NCBI GenBank assembly: GCA_027924645.1
Contig: BSBN01000254.1
Span: 14,578,501 to 14,642,500, forward strand
Reading direction: 5' to 3'
DNA length: 64,000 bases
Source: Cunninghamia lanceolata
Taxonomy: Eukaryota > Streptophyta > Pinopsida > Cupressales > Cupressaceae
Part shown: one piece after another, positions 35,039 through 46,413 of the stretch
Position numbering within the stretch: the stretch's first letter is position 1
Layout: each line of letters starts with the position of its first letter
Position numbers and translations under genes: made by a program
Notes under the pieces: model-generated
Database searches by the model: none
Told to the model about the DNA's origin: nothing
What the model saw: only the letters and a program-made list of their open reading frames with translations

Positions 35039-35893
35039 GTCCTTTGATTGATTTTCGATCAACATACTTAATATCGAACTCACTAAGGATCATGACCCAT
35101 TTTTCTAGTCTACCTATAAGAGATGTCTTAGATAGGAGGTAATTTAGTAGATTGACCTTAGAAATGAGATTTGTTTGTTGATTCAGCATGTAGTGCTACA
35201 ACTTTTGTGAAGCAAACATAATAGCTCAACATGCTTGCTCCATAGAAGTATAATTAAGCTCATAACCTACTAAGATGCAACTAATATAATAGATAGCCTA
35301 TTCTTTGTTAGATTCATCATGTTGAACCAATAGGGCTCCTAAGGAAAATGATGTAGAAGAAATATAGAGTAACAAAGGTCGCCCTGATACTGGTGGTACC
35401 AACACTAGCGATGTTGCAAGATACTCTTTCAATTGATCAAAGGCCTGTTGACATTTGTTGTCCAATCTAAATGTCACATCTTTGTGAAGTAGGTGTGAAA
35501 AAGGTTGGCATTTGTCAGTACGTTGAGCTATAAAGTTGCTGATAGACTATAATTTTCCATGAAGTCTCTTGAGTTGTTTCAACTTGGCAAGTGCAACCAT
35601 CTCAACTATAGCTTTGACCTTAGCAAGATCTACTACAATGCCTCTGCAAGACATGATGTATCCTAGCAATTTTTTGGATGTGACACCAAATACACATTTC
35701 TTTGGGTTGAGTCTAACCTGATACTATTAGAGCATGTCAAAATTATGTTCCAATACTTGTAAGTGGCCATCTCTAGTAAGTGACTTTCCTAGTAGGTCAT
35801 CAACATAGTTTTCCATGATATGATGAAAAAGATCATGAAATACGACAATCATTGACCTTTGGTATTTGGCTCCAGTGTTCTTTAGACTGAAAG
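35034..35893 (-). pseudogene. pol: Gypsy1 reverse transcriptase and RNase H
   Basis: Minus-strand reading: FSLKNTGAKYQRSMIVVFHD then MENYVDDLLGKS (RT box with YVDD, 35727-35900); KETHF-like and RNF-type motifs in broken frames; then the RNase H/connecting end with LISKVNLLNYLLSKTSLIGR and LEKWVMILSEFDIKYVDRKS (34944-35189; the frame overlaps into the Copia1 LTR only by chance). The N-terminal half of RT is missing: the frame stops at the TGTAATGCC terminus at 35894. Confidence 0.75.
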
Positions 35894-36663
35894 TGTAATG
35901 CCTCGCCATGGAACTCCTTAGAGAACAACACAACTATGCTATACACATAGGACATTTTTTTTTAAATGAACGAGATAACAAAGTAATGTTAAACATATCT
36001 ATACATATCATTAAACTAAGTATTATTCTTTAAGGTTCCATAGCTATATTACTTATAAATCTATTAACAAAATCTAGCATACATCATAAATTATCAGTAT
36101 ATCATTCTAAATCTATTGCATTAAATGAATAAACATCTGCATTTCCATATCATGACATTAGATAAATAATCAACAAGATCAAGTACATGTACAATTTTTT
36201 CCCTTACACATGAGTACATCATTACATAGTTACACTATCACCTTCATTATTACATTGGAATACATACATTATGTCTTAACTGATACACAAGGCTAGTACA
36301 TGAGCATAAATAACTATCTCCATAACTGGTACAAGATCTAATATCTAATACACAAGATACATCCTCCTCGCACATGAACATTGACAAAGGAAAAACCAAT
36401 GGAGATAAAGCACATCCACCCAACCATGTGGAACCCTGAGGTCCACCCCTATGCTAGGAGATAACATAAGGTCCCACTACAACAACAGTCAGGTGGACAG
36501 TAGACTATAAGGAACAAGGACAACACATGACTCTACAAACACAAGTCAATATCACAAGCATCTCAACAACACTTGCAGAGGCAACCACACAAAGAATGGG
36601 GAGAGCACAACTAGGGAATGCTAGACTATAGTAGGGAGAGTGTCATCGCATAGTCCTAACATG

Positions 36664-36785
36664 GGTTATCCTGACAATCTCTCACTAGATGTCAGCCCCC
36701 ATCTATGGTTATCCTGATAGTCTCTCACTACACGTCAGCCCCCATCTATGGTTATCCTGATAGTCTCCCACTAGACGTCGGCCCC
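36664..36785. repeat. 43-bp minisatellite, about three units
   Basis: Units start with GGTTATCCTGA at 36664, 36707 and 36750, and end in GTCAGCCCC or GTCGGCCCC. The spacing is exactly 43 bp twice. Confidence 0.85.
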
Positions 36786-38186
36786 ATAGTGTGACACATG
36801 CAGAACAAACATTCCTTTCATAGAGACAAGGAAGTTGATTTTGCCAACCAAGCCTTCTCATCTCATCCTTAGTCTGAACTAGCACTACAGGCATGAGTCA
36901 GGAATCCAATTATCTTGTTTAGTGTGAAATCTACCCTTCGCCTAATTCATTTTAGGTTATCACTTGTTTACCAACTTTCAATGGGTTACCCTGGTAGCCA
37001 CTTTGGGCATAGGCCCCACATTGAAAGCCACTCCCCTACCTGCATCTAGAAAACCCTAACCATCAAGCATAGCAATAACAACAAGTACACATGAACAATG
37101 CAAGGCATTAACCTTCTTGTATACCAACTTAATCACAAGGACAACTCACAAAACATTGTCCATCACTTCCAAATGAAGCAATCCATAAACAACATAATCT
37201 TTGTACATTTACCGATGTCTCCCCATTCACAAAATCCAACACAGTATTTTAATCCATGTCCAATACAAATAATGAACCATATCATCCTTGCACGACTTTA
37301 TTTCCACATCACAATACACCTTCAACAAAGCATAAACATGAAATCAAAACATCACAGCCTATGTGTCTAGAAAACTAAACCTTGACAACTTACACATAAC
37401 CCTATTACGACCAATAATTCAACTTACACAAGTTTCACTTACATTATGCAATTAGAATCACAATAAACAAATTTTTTAATGCAATAATTATAAACTAAAT
37501 TTCCATTACATTATTTGTATACCTAATACCTAACCCATTGATAACATACCAACTTAGCAAAACATTATAAAGAAAATTTAATAACACCCTTAACATTCTT
37601 TATATCCTATTCCCTACCTTATATTATAATTCATTCATTCCATCGCAATTCTATCTTCCAATATTACCTGCCTTCTACTTTATTCATTATTTTTTTCCTC
37701 ATCTTTCTTAATCTCATACTATCACATGCCTTACATTCACACTACACATCTCCACTTTTTCACATCTCACTGCCTTATATCACTTACACATTGATTTACA
37801 CAACTCATACACACCAACTTCGCACACTACTACATCTCCTCATTGTGCTTCTTCTTTAAATAATTTCTCTCCACACACAGAACTGAAAAACTTCACTAAA
37901 TTTTTAGCTCATATAGCATCTTGTGACTAACTGCATTAAATCAGCCATGAGATTTAAAGGTCGAAATCAACTGGATGGCATCTTCTACCTGTAGATTTAA
38001 TATCAACATGAAAACAACAACCATTTCCTAACAGGGAATGAATCTGTTGAAAGACTTTAGAAACATTCATACAAATGCAATTGGCAGATGTTAATTGTCC
38101 ATCGAACAAGCAAATTATAAGGAAGGCAGTTTGATAAGTTCTCAAATAAAATTGTTTAAACTAGCTTATAATAATTCAATTATAAG

Positions 38187-38191
38187 CATTT
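38187..38191. repeat. Target-site duplication of the LARD array (left copy)
   Basis: CATTT, identical to 59875-59879. Confidence 0.85.
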
Positions 38192-38639
38192 TGTAATGCC
38201 CACTTTTACTGAGTGGTCATGACATGAGAAAGACCACATGTCATGCCCACATTTCTCATGTGGTCATGACATGAACCAACAAAAAACTTTCCACATGTCC
38301 CTAAAACCCTGTCCCACAATGCGGGGAAGGAAGGGGAGGTGCGGATGAGACATCTAAGAACCTCGCTAGGTGAGCCAAACCAAGAAATACCACATAACAT
38401 GCCGATAGACTATCATTCGTGCAAGAAGAGCAATTCAACTTCCAAACGACCAAGGGTAGAATAAACATTCATAAGTAATGTTGATATGCTTTTGTCCCTT
38501 CTAACAACAAGCAATAAGTAAAGAATTTTCAAGACAAGTGCTTTTGAAACCATTTCTAGAAAGATAGCAAGGCACCATAATGTGAGAAAAGAGGATTCCA
38601 AAATCCAGTCTATGCCAATCAACATAAAAAAGGTAATCA

Positions 38640-38965
38640 AACAATTATTATTTTCCATTACATCCATATGGCTAAGTAAACCATAATCATTTTTCTTTAC
38701 ATCCATAGAGATAAATAAACCTTAACTATTTTCCTTTACATCTATAGAGTCAATAAACAATAATTATTTTTCTTTGCATCCATAGAGATAGATAACAAGA
38801 ATTAATTTTCTTTTACATCCATAGCAATAGAGAACTATGATTAAATTTATTTTACATGGATAGAAATAAATGACAATAATTTTTTCCATTTACATCCATA
38901 GAGGTGAATAAACATTATTTATTTTCTTTTACATCTATAGGGATAATTAAACAATAATTATTTTT
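38640..38965. repeat. About 45-bp tandem repeat inside LARD LTR
   Basis: About seven to eight degenerate units built on CTTTACATCCATAGAGATAA followed by an AATAATTA-type AT stretch. Equivalent blocks lie at about 46862-47187 and 55088-55413. Confidence 0.75.
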
Positions 38966-41260
38966 CCTATGAATCAATAAAATAAACCATTTATGAGAAG
39001 AAGGTAGACACTTTTAATCATTCAAATATGAAGGAGTAATGTGAAGATTATTAGACATAAGGATTTGTAACCAACTTGAAATCATAGTATAGAAGCTTAA
39101 ATGAGAGTATGGGATTCTTTGACATAGAAATGAATGATGTAGCATAATAGAAATTATTTTCCATATTAAAATTCTCCTAAGAAATATAAAAATCAACCTC
39201 TAAAACAAGAGATAACTCGTTACATTTATAAGGATATGGGATACAATATTAATCAACCGATCATACACGAGTGTGTGAATTCTAGAAATAATCATTGATT
39301 CCAAACTCTAAAGCATAGCATAGAATCTAAAATGAAAGTACAAGGACCACCACATACTGCTATAATCATGGAGGTACCATCATTCACGTTTATCACACTA
39401 TTCTAATACTTTTAACAAGTAGCAGTTTCAAACTCAAGTAATGATATTTTACGCTTACAATAGGAAGGCTACTTGGGAACATGGAAGAATCATGCTTCAA
39501 GGAATGAATTACAAGGAGTAGCCATAATACAACATGCACGTAACTAACAATGGGGTGCCCCAGACGACACTGTGAACAATAGGATTACTATACGGTGATA
39601 AGGCTCATTGGCCTCGCCAAGTCTTCACAAGATCATCTGCACGGAACCAATGGGGGATGTTGCTCTCCTCCCAAACAAATTGCCATCATTGAATACGATG
39701 GTTGTCCATCATGCCCTAGGCAACCCCCGAGCTATGGAGAGAGGAAACAAGGAACACAAGCTAAAATTTGGCTCACACCTCAAGGGTCTCAGTAGGATAA
39801 TAGGTTAATCCACATGACTACAGTGACATGAGGCTCTCTCACACTGACCCACTTAACACAAGGAATGACAGGTCTAAAGGTGCCAAAGGGGCCATCACCC
39901 AAGACCTACCTATATAACAACATCAACGCACAAACACCCTAGGGACAATCATGCCTCAAGCAGGCAGGAGGAGCAAGTAAAATTATCACAAGGAACATCA
40001 TTAAAATCTAACTCTAACATACCCTCTTTTCTTTTGTCTTTACCACTATTCAAGGACACCCATCCTTTTTAACACAAATAACTATGACAATATTAGATTT
40101 CCTAATTACATAATAGTGTTATTTACTAGAAGTATAGATGAACATAGATAAGTGTATATTATTGTACAATAACATACTTATCTTAATTAAATCTATACTT
40201 AATCCAATACAAAAACTAGTGTATCACAAGACGATTTAAAAGATGCATGCAAAAATAGTCGTATTAAAGGTAACATTAAATAGTTGTAAATTTTTTTTAA
40301 AAAAAATTAAAATGATAATTGTAATGGTGAAATTTGCATACCCCTATCATCCTTTTTTTAGTATGGTCGTATTTGGAGATTTTTACTGTAAAATACATTC
40401 AAATATTTGGGAAGACTTTATTTATCATGTGAAGGAGTAGATTTTAGATGGACCAAACAAATATATATATAATTATAGTTAAATAGATATTTTATCTAAG
40501 AAATAATTTTTTTTTAATAAAATGTCTTGGGATGACCATCCCTAAATATTTGCTTTCATTCACATTTAATTTTGGGCCCATCTTGATGAAATGTCTTAAT
40601 TCAAGAATAAAATACTAAAGAGTGAGCCTATATGAAAAGTAGCATGGAAAGCGAAATTTACTTGAAACACAAAAATTCCTCCAACGCCACTGTTAAAAGC
40701 AAAGGAGGGTTAACAGCCACTGTGTTATAATGAAAGGATTTTGCATTGTGCAGTGAAATAGAACAAAACATGAAATACAGTAAAACTCTTAAAGAGGGAC
40801 AATTTGATATGTAGATATGAGAATTTTTAGCAATTCTAAGATGCGCAATTTTTTTTTTTTAGTAACAGATAGAGGTACATTAATTTCAAATTTAATCAAG
40901 CTCCAGTGAGAGATACAAAGGATCTTATAAGCGTTCAAGGCCCTCAAACCCTACTCTTCTCTCCGGTTTTATTTTAAATTAAAATTAGTTTCTATTCTTT
41001 GGAAGAAAAGAAAACAGGGGTTAGATTAACAACTCTAGCTGCTATTTTGAATGTCTACATGGCTGCTGAAAAGAAGCCAAAAGATGGACATACTGGTACA
41101 CTATTTTGCAAGTTGATCTAGATGCAGAGCAATTTCTAATCACTTGGCATTTAGATTTTAACCATCTTTTACTTGCGTGGCACGCAAAAACCATTCCAAA
41201 TGACAGGAGAATGAGAGAGCATTGGAAATGAAGGCACAGTTCAACATTTAAACTAACGCT

Positions 41261-41566
41261 AAAAGCACTTTGAAACTCTCATGCAAATGAAATCTACAGG
41301 TGTGATGCTAGTTTCCACAACCTTTCCCAATGTCCTCTGCCTATGCCAAAATGAGCACTTTGGACCAAGGTACGGATGACTGTCATGGCATAAAGGAAGG
41401 GACATTTAGGATAGGTATTATAGTTGGAAATACTTTGGTAGGCGTCTATGCCAAATGTGGATGTGCAGACACGACACAGGAGCTATTTGAGAGAAAGCCT
41501 CTAAGGGGATGTCACCTCATAGAATGTAATATTTACAGGTCTGCACTAAAAAAATGGAGGTCCTGA
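41261..41566 (+). pseudogene. PPR gene fragment in LTR-A
   Basis: Plus-strand frames read HFETLMQMKSTG, STTFPNVL, then from 41330 SAYAKMSTLDQGTD, HGIKEGTF, IIVGNTLVGVYAKCGCADTT and QELFERKPLRG. This is the repeating pattern of plant PLS-type pentatricopeptide repeat proteins ('ALETF.QMQ..GV.P...TF.SVL.ACAKM.AL.QG...H..I', 'VGNALVDMYAKCG....A.ELFD.MP.RD'), about two repeats. A frameshift sits near 41325. PPR proteins bind organellar RNA; this piece is too short and broken to act. It is antisense to the LARD. Confidence 0.75.
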
Positions 41567-42203
41567 ACATGTTTAAGAAACTTACATGAATAATTGTCTG
41601 GAAGGGATAGGATCTACTCTTCAGCTTTACCATCATTCTCCTTTGCAACTCTGTCTTCGCTACCTTTCCTCTCCCCTCCTCCTTCCTTTTCCTCTGTAGC
41701 TACTGCTCGATTCGAAAATGAAACAACATGAAAATAACCAGAAACTCATCTAGTTCTCCCCCTGTTTCCTCCTGGAAGGTCCCCATCTTCAACTGAAGTA
41801 TATCCTCCAAAATAAAGGATGGATCCACAAACTAAAAAAAATAGAATTCGATTCCCAAGAGGCAAGCATCACCGACTAAAGTTTCTGACAGACCCCCTAA
41901 AAATGGAGAAGTTGTCTCTATTTTAAACCTAGTAGAAAACTGAGTCTGACGGGCACAAAGAGTGGTCAGCCACCCAAGGGAAAAGCATGCACTGGAGGCC
42001 ATGCTTTATGAGGTGTCAGCCTTCCAGGATGGGCGAGAGCCTCTGGAGGCCATAGTCAAGGAAATGAGGCTACCCAAGGAGTCGATCCCTGCAAGGGAGC
42101 CGCTTCTCTTGAGCATAAGCCCAATAAGATGAAAAAAATATTGTATTCCAAAAGAACACCATTGCCGATAAAAAAATTATAAAAGTAAATTTGTAAGTAT
42201 GGC

Positions 42204-42214
42204 TTATATATAGT
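42204..42214 (-). promoter_or_regulatory. Candidate LARD LTR TATA box
   Basis: The minus strand reads TATATAAGCC, conserved in all three LTRs (near 50420 and 58650). It lies about 1.2 kb from the 5' end of the LTR in minus orientation, a plausible U3/R boundary. Positional inference only. Confidence 0.35.
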
Positions 42215-43421
42215 TTACGTATACTAAAGTTAATAGGGCCTAAATTTGATGGCCGCATGGTGGCATTTACGCATTTTTACCATAAAACACAATTAAAATT
42301 AAAAGTGATAGCACCATAAGGAGGGACGCATTCAAAAAGATTGTCAGAATTAATATAGTATTATGATAATAATATTTGGTTTCTTTAAAATAATTTTATT
42401 TATTTCAAGGTATGCCATAGTATTTAAAGGGCACTATCGAATGGATAAATGGTCCAAAAGGACCGCATTACCTAGGAGGTTGAAATACTAACCCCCAATG
42501 TTATTTTACAAGCATTTCTAAATCAGGGAACTCAAGCATAACACAATTAATAAAACTAAATTAAACTTGTGTAACAATGACATAACCTAAAGTTTAACTT
42601 TTAACTCCATAAGCCTTTCAAAATGACCTCACAGTAAAGATGCCCCAAGGACCTATGAATACAACTAGAAGCTCGTAAATGACTTCACGTCGTCAACATG
42701 CAGGATAGAGGCAACTATCATATACCCCGCAAGCATTTCAAGGAGTCAAACATAAATCTCAAAAGCAAGGGATCCCACCACAAGGGTCGACACTATTTCG
42801 ACCTCATATTACAATAACATGCAAGATCCTTCTACAAGGAGATAGACAAACTAATCTACCTGTGCTTCTAAGCATGAACGTTACACGCAACAAAACAAGC
42901 AAGCCGAAAAGATGTCCAAAGAAGTGGATGAGGTTTCATACGAGTAAAAGCACACACGAAAGTGAAGCATAATACCAAAAGGGTTTACACACACCCCATG
43001 CATTCAAAACCATATGCGACTCAAAATAGAGGCAATAGGGTGGACTCTGGTACAACCTTAGACTCACCACTGTATAGAAAGGCTCAAGTGAACAACATAC
43101 CACAAGGAAGCAAGGTAGATAACTCGACCACTGGTTAGGTAAGATGGGATAGTCAAATGGCTAGTGGTTCCCTGTCTCCTCCTCCACATCCACCCATTGG
43201 CCAATACCTATATGTGTATCCTGCACACTCAACCATAACATCAAATACCACATTGTAATCATAGCCGAAGCAGCTTTAAATATATTAATGAGGATGTTTA
43301 ACCAATCACTACCTATATCCATTTGGCAACCATATTATATAATAATCAATCATTTTATCATTTTAATCTAGAGCTAAGTGAATAATAGGATACACACAGT
43401 CGAACAAGGGTGGGCCTTACA

Positions 43422-43440
43422 TACTACCCCCCTAGGAAAT
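43422..43440 (-). promoter_or_regulatory. LARD polypurine tract (internal 1)
   Basis: The minus strand reads CCTAGGGGGGTAGTA directly before the LTR start TGTAAGGCCC. An identical tract follows LTR-B at 51648. Confidence 0.8.
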
Positions 43441-46396
43441 GACTTACTCCCAGAAGTCATCAAGAGGAGGTTGGAAGCATTTTCCTAAGCTTCTTTACAC
43501 CAGACAAGGTAAGTACGGAAAATAATATATGCAATAAAGGTCTCTTCTCAAGAAAATAAAGCATGGTAACTAAATCTCATAAAGGCATAATTCTTTTCAC
43601 AAAACACATTCTATGGATTTAAACTCAGCACAACTACTCTCAAGATCGTCAATCATTTACACGCATGTATTGAGAAAATTCACACATCGTTTAACATGTT
43701 TATATAGAAATCATCAACTCATATGCAAATACACCAAGTGTAGAGCTTACACAAAACCCACAATTCAATACATCCACATTATAGGAATTAACTTCACAAG
43801 GCTCACATAAAGGTTTAGGGTGATGTCATAGTCTCATCATGGAACCAAGTAACCAATAACCAATGCCAAGTAAGCAAAGATCCAAGAACCAGGTAGAATG
43901 ATGGTCTCAGGGCCATGCGCCTAGGGGCCTAGCCATACATTCCCATAATGGCCTACCTCTTGTTTGTATAAGGGGTTTAGCCTCCAAGAGATAGCCAACT
44001 TAAGAACAAGATCACTAGGAAGGTAAGTGGATAATGACCAGCCCTTACTAGTCCACACCTACCCCCATCCTTATAAGTTTCCCACATCTGCTTCCTTATA
44101 TACACTCCACCAAAGGTCGCTCCATCGACATGGCGAGAAGAACAACACAACACAAGACCACCACTAGAAAATAGAAAGAACCTAGCTTAGCCAACACAAA
44201 TATCTAGGAAAGCCAAGACGAGAAGTCTCCAAAACCCAAATTGGAATAAATAAATGAATGAATAAATGCGCACAATTTCAACATTAAAACAACATAACCA
44301 TAGGAGTTACGTGAAAAAGGAAGAATCAAAGGTTGCGGCTAAGCTACTTTTAGACAAGATAAAACAACATGGCTGGTCCACACAACCAAGATACAAAAAG
44401 GTCACCAAACAACCGAAAGAAATAATCACAATCCAAGAAAGTGCACATAATATCACTATGTGACTAACATTAAGTCACCAATAAGGAAGGAGGGAAACAC
44501 AGTCACTACATGTGTTATGCAAACACAACCAATGCAATAACATCATGTAGGTAAGTATTGTCAATGTGCCTTCACATACTCTTACGTGGAATCGTGCCCT
44601 TCTCAAAGGTAACACATCATCAATATAGTACATCGTGCCCTTCTCAAAGGTACACGTCATCACTAGAATGTAAGTGTCTCTAGGTTACTACACATCCACT
44701 CAAATAAGATACCAAGGTAAGAGTAAACCTACACAAGTAGCATGGCCTCGAGAAAATCACATGCCCATACCAAAACATAACCAAGATCCCATGTCAAATG
44801 TCAATAGTACCATCAAGGAAACAAAGCATGATAGGATAACACAATGGGCCTCGCAAAGGTCTATTTACTAAGGAGAAGTAGGGGGTACTCTGGCATAGGA
44901 AGGTATGGCTGGTTGGGTAATCCCAAACCAATGCCACAACGTGTCACCATAGCTTCCTAAGTTCTTCCTCTCCACTACTTAACTCCACACATGGAAGGTC
45001 TCCAACTCCAAGATTGGACCTTACAGGGTATACAAACAAGCAGCCACACAAGCATGACTCCACCACACTTGTAGTTATACACTCAACCCATGGATGGATA
45101 CCTAGTATCGCAAGCTCATGAGTACACAACGCATGTACAGGGTGATCACAACACATAGCAAGCACGCTCATAACAGGTATTCACATCCACAAGGTAACAC
45201 ATATCACAATACTTCTTTACCATTCATTACTTAGTGAAGAAAAACAACTTTCATACACAAGGTCACATAATTATTTACAATAAAGGTTTTCTAATAAATC
45301 TATCTAACAGTAATTTGAATTAGCCTTTCTAAGGCATAAATGGAATCCACCGTAACTTCACATATTGAGACAAAGCAATACACCCCAAACAAGTGAACCA
45401 ACATACTAGCAATTGTATACTAGTTCATAATTCAATCAAAACATCATTATTTCAACTTGCATGATGGTGCCTCTCTCACATCACACATCATGGAGTTATT
45501 CATAAACCATATCATACTAAGTATGCACTACGAACATTACATATACTCATCTAACGACAAATCTCATAAAGTAGAGGTATATCATAAGAAGAATCTAATT
45601 GCAAGCTCAAGTCTCTAATTCTACTATTCTACTATATGATGCCCAACATCTTTACCGCACAAGGTATGCGTAACATGATATTAAATTCACACAAGAACAA
45701 GGTATAAAATGTAAAATTTTATTTTATAGTACTTTACAAGTGACCAACAAGCACACCATTCGCCCTTTGTATCCTCTCAATATCATAATTTTATTTCATA
45801 ACACTTCTAAGCATCAGTCTTCTTTTACCTTCTTTCTTTCTTAATATTTTTACAAGGTAATCTAATGTAATCACACACGTCACAACTTGCACTCATGAAA
45901 TTCAAAGCAATATACACTTCATGCAATATTTTCTAATTACCAATCCAAAGGAGACAGTGCTAGTTTCCAATGATAACCAGGGTTAGGGATGCAAGAAATT
46001 ATGCCATTCAACATCATGGTAACCACATGTCAAGCTCACAAGGAAAGAATAAATCAAATGGACATTAAGATGTTACTACTCTCCACAAAAATACACAAGG
46101 GGCAAGGAAGGGTCTAACACAACCCTCACCACCTAGACCACCTGACTCGAGAGGACAATCGACCAAGAGGAACACAACCACCACAAAACACAAGAGGAAG
46201 ACTTTGATATTCGTGTGACAAGGCCATCACGATGATAAAACAAGAGGAGGGGTATTCCTCCAAGGTGAAGGTTAATCGACAACCCACAACCTCACTCTCT
46301 CGCGGCTTCACGGGGTAGGACAAGGGTCAAACCGTTCTCAACCCACTCCATGTCAGCCCAACAACATGCACACCCCAGAGCTCCCAATGTTGAAAC

Positions 46397-46413
46397 TTGG
46401 CTTTGATACCAAA
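46397..46413 (-). promoter_or_regulatory. LARD primer-binding site, internal 1 (mutated)
   Basis: Minus strand TTTGGTATCAAAGCCAA next to LTR-B; one change from the initiator-Met site TGGTATCAGAGCC. Confidence 0.8.

Larger units (their letters stand above)
7501..35893 (-). mobile_element. Gypsy1: old Tat-like Ty3/gypsy element, split by nested insertions
   Basis: Two separated blocks belong to one minus-strand element. The RT with connecting domain lies at 35034-35893; the second RNase H and the integrase lie at 7523-9457. The domain order is RT, RNase H, archaeal-type RNase H, integrase. The reading frame at 35034 continues at 9457 once the 25.6-kb Copia1 insert is ignored: the stretch around KSIKGQV on the right leads to LAEAPM on the left, the normal junction in this family. 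The element is heavily decayed. Its 5' part (gag, protease, RT N-terminus) is missing because RT ends at the E0 boundary, 35893. LTRs were not identified. Confidence 0.75.
35894..38191. mobile_element. E0: probable edge of an older LTR element, non-coding
   Basis: RT of Gypsy1 ends abruptly at TGTAATGCCTCGCC. Those first nine bases match the LTR terminus of the LARD array (TGTAATGCC). No gene is recognisable in this 2.3-kb stretch; it is AC-rich with many TACACA and ACACAT words. It may continue beyond the array at 59875. I could not find the other terminus or a second copy, so this is an inference from one end. Confidence 0.4.
38192..43421 (-). repeat. LARD LTR-A (5230 bp)
   Basis: Left LTR, flanked on its left by the target duplication. 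From 38192 to about 42235 it differs from LTR-B and LTR-C by a few percent. From about 42240 to 43421 it is almost identical to LTR-B (about 8 differences). It lacks a 6-bp segment (AGCACT type, near 42558) that both other LTRs have. A TATATAA box on minus near 42204-42214 is a candidate promoter. Confidence 0.9.
43422..46413 (-). other. LARD internal domain 1, non-coding
   Basis: 2992 bp with no conserved protein motif on either strand. It contains a direct repeat of the 21-bp word starting ATCGTGCCCTTCTC at 44591 and 44632. The longest frames (under 80 codons) are not convincing genes. Differs from internal 2 by under about 1%. Confidence 0.85.

Noticed and set aside
44944..45171. 75-codon frames in the LARD internal domains as genes
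   Set aside because: They are conserved between the two internal copies only because those are a recent duplication; no start context, domain or codon pattern supports them.
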